In this document: one piece after another, positions 1 through 5,525 of the stretch | How the letters are laid out: every line of letters starts with the position of its first letter | Position numbering within the stretch: position 1 is the stretch's first letter | From: Peptococcaceae bacterium UBA2264 | GTDB lineage: Bacteria > Bacillota > Desulfitobacteriia > Desulfitobacteriales > Desulfitobacteriaceae | Assembly: GCA_002347475.1 (NCBI GenBank) | Contig: DDXI01000052.1 | Location: 1 to 5,728, forward strand | Direction of reading: 5' to 3' | Length of the DNA: 5,728 bases | The notes under the pieces: generated by a model | The model's database searches: none | Told to the model about the DNA's origin: nothing | What the model saw: only the letters and a program-made list of their open reading frames with translations | Made by a program: the position numbers and the translations under genes

Positions 1-304
1 CAACAGGGACTAACATATAAAAAATATTGTCTTTTCGGGGGAGATCCAATACCAAACCTTTCTTAGCCATTCCGTCCAGGACTTTTTTCAGCTCTTCTTC
101 CTCAAGACCAGTAACAGAGGCAATCTTATCCAGAGACATCGGAGCTAAAGAAAATTTGCTTCCTATCGCGGCTTCGCTTTCAGTATAAATTTGGTGAAGA
201 ATTTGCATCATGCTTTCATTGATGACTACACCTTCCGGAGCCTTGCTTAAACGTTCAGCTAAGGCTTTGTAAGCTTCTGCTTTGGCATTTACTAAATGTC
301 CCAT
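1..304 (-). CDS. N-terminal part of a probable 4Fe-4S protein with winged-helix domain (cut by left edge)
   Basis: An open minus-strand frame starts at ATG 304-302 (MGHLVNAKAEAYKALAERLS) and runs off the left edge after 101 complete codons. An AAAGGGG ribosome binding site lies about 10 bases upstream. The visible part is helical and looks like a winged-helix region. A stretch around residues 55-83 (SLDKIASVTGLEEEELKKVL then GMAKKGLVLD) has the shape of a recognition helix, and the beta wing follows (RKDNIFYMLVP). From memory, clostridial and deltaproteobacterial proteins with this N-terminus carry a C-terminal cysteine-rich 4Fe-4S ferredoxin region. That half lies outside the window, so no cluster ligands are visible and the iron-sulfur part is inference. 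It could instead be a stand-alone HTH protein. The gene sits 104 bases downstream of the DUF2889-like gene on the same strand, and I see no strong terminator between them, so co-transcription is possible. Confidence 0.55.
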   Translation of the reverse strand, partial: MGHLVNAKAEAYKALAERLSKAPEGVVINESMMQILHQIYTESEAAIGSKFSLAPMSLDKIASVTGLEEEELKKVLDGMAKKGLVLDLPRKDNIFYMLVPV

Positions 305-408
305 ATACTTTATTCCCCTTTCTTTCTGTTAAGAGTAAGGCAATATTGTTTATGAAGTAATTAGCCAGGATGCTGCTCCCTTCAGTATGATCGAAAAAAC
401 CATAATTA

Positions 409-906
409 TTAAGTACGGGTTTTCAGTTTTTCGAAAACATCATTGAGATATGTACTGGGGTAGGCTGCTTTTGTTTTTTCCTCTATTGACAGGCAGTGGG
501 TATAGCAGGAACCATGCGAAAATTTATGAATAATTTGTTCATGCTCTTCAGGTGGGATCAATGCAGCCCCGGTCTGAGCGACAACTCTAACAGCATCCTG
601 GGCTAGCTCCTCCAGTATCAGGCAGCCTTTTTTTCCGCCCATGAGCTTAAAAACATTTTTGGCCTGCCCGCTGCTTATTATTTTCAAACCTATGAGATTC
701 TTGGCCAAATCAGCTACATCATGGCATTGGCGATAAGGCACCCGCAGCATACTTGAGCGGGCATCAATAACTTCCATTTTTTTTAAATCGACGGTTATTT
801 CCAAGTCCATTTCGTGCACAGTATCAATCAGTTCGGCCTCAATCTTGATCTGAAATTTGCCTGTTACCTCACCACTGATAGACTTGCTTCGGTTAAATAT
901 TTTCAA
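409..906 (-). CDS. DUF2889-like protein of unknown function
   Basis: The product is a complete 165-residue soluble protein. The start is TTG (906-904), chosen because GGAGGTG at 920-914 precedes it by 7 bases. There is no signal peptide or membrane segment. The pattern resembles the DUF2889 family: an N-terminal segment (DTVHEMDLEITVDL, residues 28-41), then VPYRQCHDVADLAKNLIGLKI (about 56-76), then a glycine/cysteine turn (LMGGKKGC, 88-95) and a helix. Cys61 and Cys95 sit where I recall conserved family cysteines. A C-terminal HGSCYTHC (131-138) adds a CxxxC with flanking histidines, which could bind metal, but this is untested. The usual His two residues after the GC turn appears to be Leu here. 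The function of the family is not known to me. The gene is upstream of the probable iron-sulfur gene on the same strand and divergent from the crotonase gene. Confidence 0.6.
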   Translation of the reverse strand: MKIFNRSKSISGEVTGKFQIKIEAELIDTVHEMDLEITVDLKKMEVIDARSSMLRVPYRQCHDVADLAKNLIGLKIISSGQAKNVFKLMGGKKGCLILEELAQDAVRVVAQTGAALIPPEEHEQIIHKFSHGSCYTHCLSIEEKTKAAYPSTYLNDVFEKLKTRT

Positions 907-1366
907 GATTTTACACCTCCGGAAGATTTGTTCAAAATTTTTCCCTTAGCCCAATAATACTCCGTTAATATTTCTGCCATGATACATACAGTATTCAATA
1001 CATGAAAAATCATAGTTCTTTTGTAGTATACATCATCTCAAAGCAAACTTTAATAACAAGTTATAAGAGGGCAACAAATATTTGTCTAAACATTCAAAAT
1101 ATTCTTCCGAAATCCCTGATCCGGGTCTCCGCTTGTCTTTCCTTTTATTGTTTGAACTGTTAAACTTGAGTCAGAGAATAATCGGTTTAATCTTGCTGGA
1201 CAAAATTGCTGAAAGGAGGGATATAAGAAACTTGGATTCTTTCTATACTCCCTGAATATTTCGTAATGTTAAAGCAAAGTTGAGAGGCAGGGTAATATTT
1301 TCAGACTTTTTACGGATCTTCAGTTAAAATCAGCTCTTGATTAATTTAATGAGGGAGGACTGTATT
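907..1366. other. Divergent intergenic region without a supported gene
   Basis: This 460-base AT-rich spacer lies between the minus-strand DUF2889-like gene and the plus-strand crotonase gene. I found no convincing coding frame on either strand. It contains an 11-bp palindrome GTATTCAATAC (991-1001) and a 16-bp imperfect palindrome GTTTGAACTGTTAAAC (1150-1165). A weak plus-strand promoter candidate is TGGACA (1197-1202) with TATAAG (1222-1227), whose 19-base spacer is long. A strong Shine-Dalgarno-like AAAGGAGGG (1212-1220) is followed only by a seven-codon frame (TTG at 1232, stop at 1253). A short inverted repeat AATCA/TGATT (1328-1342) is also present. Regulation of both flanking genes presumably maps here, but no site is certain. 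Confidence 0.5.
1025..1053 (-). promoter_or_regulatory. Candidate promoter for the minus-strand DUF2889-like gene
   Basis: On the minus strand TTAAAG (1053-1048) and TATACT (1030-1025) are separated by 17 bases. The -10 matches the SigA consensus at 5 of 6 positions and the -35 at only 3 of 6. It lies about 120 bases upstream of the TTG start. This is pattern matching only. Confidence 0.3.
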
Positions 1367-2146
1367 ATGGATTATAAGGATATTCTGTGTACAGAAAAAG
1401 AGGGGATATTCCGTATCGTGCTGAACAGGCCGGAGTCGTTGAACTCACTGGTTATCTCAATGATTGATGAATTGATAAATGCCTTGGATTATGCGGCTGA
1501 AAGCAAGGATATCAGAGTAATCGTTCTGGCCGGAGCCGGCAAAGCTTTCTCCGCCGGCGGTGATCTGGAGACTATCAAAAGTTCAAATGCCCTGAGCCTG
1601 CGTGATTATGTGGAAAAAATCGGCGGGATCATCAAACTGATGGCCGCAATTGAAAAACCAATAATTGCAGAAGTCAGCGGGGTAGCGGTGGGCTCAGGCT
1701 GCAATCTGGCCATTGCGGCTGATATAGTTATTGCCGGCGAGAAGGCCCGTTTTGGCCAGGGATTTCTGCCTCTCGGTTTTGTGAATGATGGCGGTGGCAC
1801 TTATCTGATGCCCCGTTTAATCGGCCTGCGTAAGGCCAAGGAAATAATACTTACCGGGAAAATGCTCAATGCCGAGGAAGCGGAAAAAATTGGTCTGATT
1901 ACTAAAGTAGTCAAAGTGGAGGAACTGGAAAGCGCAGTTATGGAAATGGCCCAACAACTGGCTGCCAGCGCGCCCCGGGCCTTAGGTTTTTCAAAATTGC
2001 TCTTAAACAGAAGCTCGGCCATTGATTTAAATGAGGCTTTGGCATTTGAGGCTTATATCCAGGGCATCTGTGCCCAGACAAATGATCACAAAGAAGGACT
2101 GGATGCTTTCGCTAACAAACGAAGCCCCAAGTTTTCCGGAAATTAG
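1367..2146 (+). CDS. Enoyl-CoA hydratase/isomerase family protein, PaaG-like active site
   Basis: The product is a cytoplasmic CoA-thioester enzyme of the crotonase superfamily, 259 residues, the usual length. I chose ATG 1367 because GGGAGG (1353-1358) precedes it by 8 bases. An in-frame TTG at 1337 would add ten residues but has no good ribosome binding site. Crotonase signatures appear in order: LNRPESLNSL (19-28), the first oxyanion-hole loop FSAGGDL (61-67), the second loop SGVAVGSGCNLA (104-115), the GFVNDGGGTYLMPRLIG region (137-153), and a C-terminal RSPKFSG. The two catalytic glutamates of classical hydratases (rat Glu144 and Glu164) align with Asn113 and Phe133, so simple hydration is unlikely. 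Asp141 matches the catalytic Asp of PaaG-type isomerases (VPDxGGT), which shift double bonds or rearrange the phenylacetyl-CoA epoxide. The substrate cannot be read from sequence, and no fatty-acid or phenylacetate gene adjoins it. It appears to be a single-gene unit closed by the hairpin at 2232-2264. Confidence 0.9.
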   Translation: MDYKDILCTEKEGIFRIVLNRPESLNSLVISMIDELINALDYAAESKDIRVIVLAGAGKAFSAGGDLETIKSSNALSLRDYVEKIGGIIKLMAAIEKPIIAEVSGVAVGSGCNLAIAADIVIAGEKARFGQGFLPLGFVNDGGGTYLMPRLIGLRKAKEIILTGKMLNAEEAEKIGLITKVVKVEELESAVMEMAQQLAASAPRALGFSKLLLNRSSAIDLNEALAFEAYIQGICAQTNDHKEGLDAFANKRSPKFSGN

Positions 2147-2231
2147 GAAACAGGCTGGATCTGCTGAGTTGATTCGGTGCTGTCAACAACAGGAAGACAA
2201 GTGGACATAAAATCAGGATGAAATATTGGTT

Positions 2232-2270
2232 CAAGGGATCTCTGCTTACGGCAGGGATCTCTTGTTTCCT
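2232..2270 (+). terminator. Probable intrinsic terminator after the crotonase gene
   Basis: CAAGGGATCTCTGC (2232-2245) pairs with GCAGGGATCTCTTG (2251-2264) around the loop TTACG. This gives a 14-bp stem with two G-U wobbles, followed by a short TTTCCT. The weak U-tract lowers confidence. Position, 85 bases past the crotonase stop and before the hpt promoter, supports termination. The two arms also contain a direct repeat of GGGATCTCT. Confidence 0.6.
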
Positions 2271-2301
2271 GGAGATTTGGCGGTAAGCTGCTGGAAAGGG
2301 T

Positions 2302-2330
2302 TTGCAGACCGGAAAGCCTTTTGATATAAT
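2302..2330 (+). promoter_or_regulatory. SigA-type extended -10 promoter for hpt-guaA
   Basis: TTGCAG (2302-2307), a 17-base spacer and a perfect TATAAT (2325-2330) are present. TGA directly before the -10 gives an extended TGnTATAAT element. Transcription would begin near 2337, leaving a leader of about 34 bases before hpt. That is too short for a purine riboswitch, and I see no PurBox-like site. Confidence 0.7.
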
Positions 2331-2370
2331 TTTACGATAAGTTGAGTCATTAGGAGAGGCAGGTAGAGGT

Positions 2371-2910
2371 GTGGAGCGGGATATTGAGCGGGTGCTGGTA
2401 ACCAAGGAACAACTGGAGGATCGTGTAGCGCAGCTGGGAGCTGCCATTACCAAAGATTATACCGGCAAAAAACTTCTGGTACTGGGTATCCTTAAAGGTT
2501 CGGTTCCTTTTATGTCTGATTTGATCCGACAGATCAAAATGCCGATTATCTATGATTTCATGGTTGTTTCCAGTTATGGATCTGCCGCTAAATCCTCAGG
2601 AATTGTTCGCATACATAAAGATTTGGAGCGCAGTGTGGAGGATGTCCACATTCTTATTGTTGAGGATATAGTCGATACGGGTTTGACCCTGAAGTTTTTA
2701 AGGGACAATTTGCTGCAGCGTAATCCTTTGAGTATCAGAATCGTAACTTTGCTGGATAAACCCAACCAGCGTCAGGCAGATGTGGTCCCGGATTATAATG
2801 GTTTTGTGATACCGGAAGAATTTGTTGTTGGTTACGGTCTGGACTATAATGAACATTATCGCAATCTGCCTTATATCGGGGTTCTGAAGCGCGAGATTTA
2901 TGAAAGTTAA
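2371..2910 (+). CDS. hpt: Hypoxanthine phosphoribosyltransferase
   Basis: This purine-salvage enzyme transfers phosphoribose from PRPP to hypoxanthine (and usually guanine), giving IMP or GMP in the cytoplasm. At 179 residues it has the typical length of bacterial Hpt. The start is GTG 2371, with AGGAGAGG (2352-2359) 11 bases upstream. Visible motifs are LGILKGSVPF (38-47, PPi-binding loop), VVSSYGS (65-71, flexible active-site loop), the PRPP-binding signature VEDIVDTGLTL (97-107) with the acidic pair Glu98-Asp99, and LLDKP with Lys130 expected to contact the purine O6. The C-terminal FVVGYGLDYNEHYRNLPYI (151-169) is characteristic of HPRTs and carries the metal/base-contact Asp158. It is the first gene after the promoter at 2302-2330, and guaA follows after 67 bases with no terminator visible, so the two are probably co-transcribed for guanine nucleotide supply. 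Confidence 0.95.
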   Translation: MERDIERVLVTKEQLEDRVAQLGAAITKDYTGKKLLVLGILKGSVPFMSDLIRQIKMPIIYDFMVVSSYGSAAKSSGIVRIHKDLERSVEDVHILIVEDIVDTGLTLKFLRDNLLQRNPLSIRIVTLLDKPNQRQADVVPDYNGFVIPEEFVVGYGLDYNEHYRNLPYIGVLKREIYES

Positions 2911-2977
2911 CCCAAGATTTTTTAAGAATATTAAAGATGTTATCAAAAAGGTGAAATTATGAGGAATGGTGATAAAA

Positions 2978-4510
2978 ATGCCGCAGGAAGTAGTTCTCGT
3001 TCTTGATTTTGGTGGCCAGTATAATCAGCTTATTGCCCGCAGAGTGCGGGAAGCTCATGTTTATTCGGAAATGATCTCCTATAAGACTCCCTTGGCGGAA
3101 ATTATAGCCCGCAAACCCAAAGGAATTATTTTTTCCGGAGGGCCAGCCAGTGTTAATCAGGCAAATGCTCCGGTGGTTGACCCGGGGATCTATGATCTGG
3201 GTATCCCGATTCTGGGAATTTGTTATGGCATGCAGCTGATGAGTCTTCAGTTGGGCGGAACTGTAGAAGAGCCTGATGTCAAGGAATACGGCAAGACAAT
3301 GCTGGAAGTGGACAATCCCCTGGGGATCTGGCGGGGTTTAGGCGGAAAAAGGCAGTGCTGGATGAGCCACGGGGATTCTGTCGGTCAGCTGCCGCCGGGA
3401 TTTATCCAGGCTGCGCACACGGAACACACAGCCATTGCTGCCATGTTGGATGAGCAGAGAGGGTTATATGGAGTACAATTCCATCCGGAAGTAAAACATA
3501 CCCCGGATGGCCAGGCTATGCTGGAAATGTTTCTTTTTGAAGTGTGCGGTTGTCGGGGAGAATGGACGATGGAGTCTTTCATTGAGTCTCAGATAAAGCA
3601 GATCCGGGCTTTAGTGGGAGAGCGCATGGTGCTCTGTGCTTTGAGCGGCGGAGTCGATTCTTCAGTAGCTGCCGTTTTGCTGCATCGGGCTATCGGGGAT
3701 CAGCTCACCTGCGTTTTTGTCGACCACGGCTTTATGCGCAAGAATGAAGCTGAACAAGTGAAGAAGACCTTTACAGAGCAATTTCATTTGAATCTGGTTT
3801 TTGTGGATGCCCGGGAAAGATTTATGGCCAAGATTGCCGGTAAATCTGATCCTGAAGCCAAACGCAAAGCCATTGGCAATGAGTTCATCCGCCTTTTTGA
3901 AGATGAGGCCCGCAAATTGGGACAGGTTGATTTTCTGGTACAAGGAACCCTTTATCCGGATATTGTGGAAAGCGGCACAGATACTTCGCAGAATATCAAG
4001 AGCCACCATAATGTTGGCGGTTTGCCGGAAGATATGGATTTTGAACTGATCGAGCCTTTACGCCTGCTCTTTAAGGATGAAGTGCGGGAAGTAGGAACTG
4101 AACTGGGTTTGCCGGAAGAAATAGTTTGGCGCCAGCCTTTCCCGGGGCCGGGACTGGCTATCCGTATCCTGGGTGAAATAACAATCGAAAAACTGGATAT
4201 CCTGCGGGAGGCTGATGCTATCTTTCTCGACGAGATTCGTCTGGCCGGCCTGAACAGGGAGGTTTGGCAGTTTTTTGCCGTTCTCCCTACTATCAAAAGT
4301 GTCGGGGTTATGGGCGATGTCCGGACCTATGCCTATCCCATTATATTACGGGCAGTGACCAGTGATGATGCCATGACAGCCGATTGGGCCCGGTTACCCT
4401 ATGACTTGTTAGAAAAGATTTCCAATAGAATTGTCAATGAGGTCCATGGGGTCAACAGAGTTGTTTATGACATCACCTCCAAGCCTCCAGGAACGATTGA
4501 GTGGGAATAG
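2978..4510 (+). CDS. guaA: GMP synthase (glutamine-hydrolysing)
   Basis: The enzyme converts XMP to GMP using ATP and ammonia from glutamine, the last step of guanine nucleotide synthesis. The full two-domain protein is present. The class I glutamine amidotransferase domain (about 1-190) has FSGGPASV (52-59), the nucleophile Cys82 in GICYGMQLM, and His169/Glu171 in GVQFHPE. The ATP-pyrophosphatase domain has the PP-loop LSGGVDSS (222-229). The dimerisation domain follows, with WRQPFPGPGL (384-393) and the C-terminus SKPPGTIEWE, as in other GuaA proteins. The ATG at 2978 gives 510 residues and was preferred because GGTGAT (2968-2973) lies at good spacing. An in-frame ATG at 2966 would add MVIK but has a poorly spaced site, and both are possible. 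The gene lies 67 bases behind hpt, probably in one operon, and ends at a strong terminator. No key residue is missing. Confidence 0.97.
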   Translation: MPQEVVLVLDFGGQYNQLIARRVREAHVYSEMISYKTPLAEIIARKPKGIIFSGGPASVNQANAPVVDPGIYDLGIPILGICYGMQLMSLQLGGTVEEPDVKEYGKTMLEVDNPLGIWRGLGGKRQCWMSHGDSVGQLPPGFIQAAHTEHTAIAAMLDEQRGLYGVQFHPEVKHTPDGQAMLEMFLFEVCGCRGEWTMESFIESQIKQIRALVGERMVLCALSGGVDSSVAAVLLHRAIGDQLTCVFVDHGFMRKNEAEQVKKTFTEQFHLNLVFVDARERFMAKIAGKSDPEAKRKAIGNEFIRLFEDEARKLGQVDFLVQGTLYPDIVESGTDTSQNIKSHHNVGGLPEDMDFELIEPLRLLFKDEVREVGTELGLPEEIVWRQPFPGPGLAIRILGEITIEKLDILREADAIFLDEIRLAGLNREVWQFFAVLPTIKSVGVMGDVRTYAYPIILRAVTSDDAMTADWARLPYDLLEKISNRIVNEVHGVNRVVYDITSKPPGTIEWE

Positions 4511-4547
4511 GGTTACAATTAAAATTGCAGGAATATAAAATTATTAA

Positions 4548-4597
4548 CGGTGGTAATGATTTATCCTTCCAAAGGATTTCATAACCACCGATTTTTT
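4548..4597 (+). terminator. Intrinsic terminator of the hpt-guaA unit
   Basis: CGGTGGT (4548-4554) pairs with ACCACCG (4584-4590). The stem continues inward through ATGA/TCAT after one A-A mismatch, then a TCCTT/AAGGA tip, and six T residues (4592-4597) follow. Stem, U-tract and position 37 bases after the guaA stop make this a clear rho-independent terminator. Confidence 0.9.
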
Positions 4598-4628
4598 ATC
4601 AAAAGTGCCGTATTCAGGCCTAAATTTA

Positions 4629-4657
4629 TTGCATTAATCCAGAAATAAATATATACT
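4629..4657 (+). promoter_or_regulatory. Candidate promoter for the broken metalloprotease gene
   Basis: TTGCAT (4629-4634), a 17-base spacer and TATACT (4652-4657) are present. The -10 is good and the -35 modest. A start near 4664 would give a leader of about 32 bases, ending in the strong AGGAGG (4683-4688) seven bases before the TTG start at 4696. The expression signals therefore look intact although the gene is not. Confidence 0.5.
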
Positions 4658-4695
4658 CCAGTTTGAAATGATTGTATTATTTAGGAGGTATTTTT

Positions 4696-5044
4696 TTGAA
4701 AAGAAGAATTACTCTAACCTTAGTAACCTTGGTGATTCTCATTATCTTTGTCATGAGTCTCACAGCAGCAACTTTTGCCAAGGCTGGCAAAACAAATACT
4801 TGAATTTGATATAGAATTTAATACATATTTTTCATGGGGAGAAGTTTCGAGTCCGGATGATCATCTTATGGATCTTCGGAATATTGCAACCCATGAACTC
4901 GGTCACGCTGCAGGGCTAGGTGACATATATAATCCGGCCTATAGCTATGTGACAATGTACGGGTATTCACATACAGGTGATACAGAGAAAACCACTTTGG
5001 CAGCCCCTGATATCAAAGGATTACAAAAAATATATGGAAAATAA
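4696..5044 (+). pseudogene. Truncated, frameshifted secreted zinc metalloprotease (matrixin/metzincin-like)
   Basis: From TTG 4696 (AGGAGG seven bases upstream) a clear Sec signal peptide is read: MKRR, a long hydrophobic core (ITLTLVTLVILIIFVMSLTA), and a likely cut after TFA. That frame stops at TGA 4801-4803 after 35 codons. The next frame (+1), open from 4757 to TAA at 5042-5044, encodes the C-terminal part of a metzincin-type protease. It contains the strand LEFDIEFNTYFSW, the zinc site HELGHAAGLGD (codons 4892-4924, ligands His, His, Asp, catalytic Glu), and a Met-turn VTMYGYS. The closing segment is APDIKGLQKIYGK, typical of matrixin-family C-termini. Related secreted proteases normally have roughly 100 or more residues between the signal peptide and this strand, and these are absent here. 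I infer an internal deletion whose length is not a multiple of three. A sequencing error alone would not restore the missing half. It ends against the convergent gene at 5335-5096. Confidence 0.8.
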
Positions 5045-5060
5045 TGATAACAGTGCTTAA

Positions 5061-5102
5061 AAATAGCTTAGGGCTAAGTTCTGCTGAGGCAGAAATTATT
5101 TT
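5061..5102. terminator. Probable bidirectional terminator between convergent units
   Basis: Two hairpins lie back to back. AGCTTA/TAAGTT (5065-5070 with 5075-5080, one G-U pair) closes a GGGC loop, and TTCTGC/GCAGAA (5079-5084 with 5089-5094) closes a TGAG loop. The two share bases 5079-5080. On the plus strand the second hairpin is followed by TTATTTT. On the minus strand the first is followed by CTATTTTT. They lie between the metalloprotease remnant and the convergent small gene, whose stop is at 5098-5096. Confidence 0.55.
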
Positions 5103-5335
5103 CCGATTAAACCGGATGCTTCAGCAAGATATTTAGCCCAATGATGTGAATCATAATGAAATAAACAGGCAGGATTATTTTCAATTATGTTGATTAACTT
5201 ATCAACCAAATAATTGGCATCAATTGCACTGATCCCAAAACTCTGAAGATATGATTCAATCTCACTGAGATGTTTGTTTATCTCGTTTTTTTTATTTTGG
5301 CTCTTACTCAACAGCAGATCTGTTTCTTCCATCAT
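5096..5335 (-). CDS. Small protein of unknown function (79 residues)
   Basis: This is a complete minus-strand frame beginning ATG ATG (5335-5330), with GAGGTGAT just upstream. The GAGG is 6 bases from the first ATG and 9 from the second. The good ribosome binding site, a TATAAT (5438-5433) upstream and a terminator-like hairpin downstream support a real gene. I do not recognise the family. The N-terminal half (about 1-35) is charged and helical (KSQNKKNEINKHLSEIESYL), possibly a short coiled coil. The second half has an amphipathic helix (IDANYLVDKLINIIENN) and an aromatic/histidine-rich tail, CLFHYDSHHWAKYL (56-69). There is no signal peptide or membrane segment, so it is expected to be cytoplasmic. 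Its base composition is AT-rich compared with guaA. It is not a Spo0E-like phosphatase, as the SxxxD signature is not apparent. Confidence 0.65.
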   Translation of the reverse strand: MMEETDLLLSKSQNKKNEINKHLSEIESYLQSFGISAIDANYLVDKLINIIENNPACLFHYDSHHWAKYLAEASGLIGK

Positions 5336-5432
5336 AAATCACCTCTGTTTAATTCAGGCTAATTCGGATAAAATATTTTCGAAAAGCCTTCATTTTCTAC
5401 ATATACTTTACTATTTTATTATTTCGTTTAGA

Positions 5433-5438
5433 ATTATA
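5433..5438 (-). promoter_or_regulatory. Candidate -10 element for the small minus-strand gene
   Basis: A perfect TATAAT reads on the minus strand at 5438-5433, about 98 bases upstream of the small gene. The -35 position falls in the right-hand edge of the spacer near 5456-5461 and is a poor match (AATACT). It overlaps the long palindrome, as expected if that palindrome binds a regulator. Confidence 0.4.
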
Positions 5439-5448
5439 CTAGACAATA

Positions 5449-5484
5449 TCCTGAAAGTATTATGTATACTTAATACTTTCAGGA
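5449..5484. repeat. Near-perfect 36-bp palindrome in a divergent promoter region
   Basis: TCCTGAAAGTATTA (5449-5462) and TAATACTTTCAGGA (5471-5484) are exact 14-base inverted copies. The 8-base centre TGTATACT is itself palindromic apart from its outer T-T pair. No T-run follows on either strand, so it is not a normal terminator. It lies between the divergent small gene and the DUF1624-like gene and contains TATACT (5465-5470), which with TAGACA (5440-5445, 19-base spacer) could be a plus-strand promoter. It is most simply read as an operator for a dimeric repressor acting in both directions, and the regulator is unknown. Confidence 0.75.
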
Positions 5485-5525
5485 AAAAGATTTCCGAATA
5501 TATCAATGGGGAATCGGGTGCTGAG

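Noticed and set aside
1197..1211. Possible sigma-54 promoter (CTGGACAAAATTGCTG)
   Set aside because: The GG and GC elements are separated by 8 bases instead of the required 10.
2218..2286. 22-codon frame starting at ATG 2218
   Set aside because: It has no properly spaced ribosome binding site and overlaps the hairpin at 2232-2264 and the sequence just before the hpt promoter.
2331..2370. Purine riboswitch or PurR box upstream of hpt
   Set aside because: The leader from the predicted start is only about 34 bases, and no aptamer core or PurBox-like sequence is visible.
1606..2453. Minus-strand open frames opposite the crotonase gene and the hpt region (1606-1800, 1801-2022, 2112-2453)
   Set aside because: They are shadows of well-supported plus-strand genes, with low-complexity Ser/Ala/Ile-rich translations and no plausible ribosome binding sites or family resemblance.
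2574..4296. Open frames antisense to or out of frame with hpt and guaA
   Set aside because: hpt and guaA explain the region fully with conserved motifs. The alternative frames show no domain signatures.
5370..5385. Overlapping AT-rich palindromes AAAATATTTT and TTTTCGAAAA
   Set aside because: Short A/T palindromes of this kind are expected by chance in AT-rich sequence. TTTTCGAAAA also occurs within the DUF2889-like gene near 428-437.
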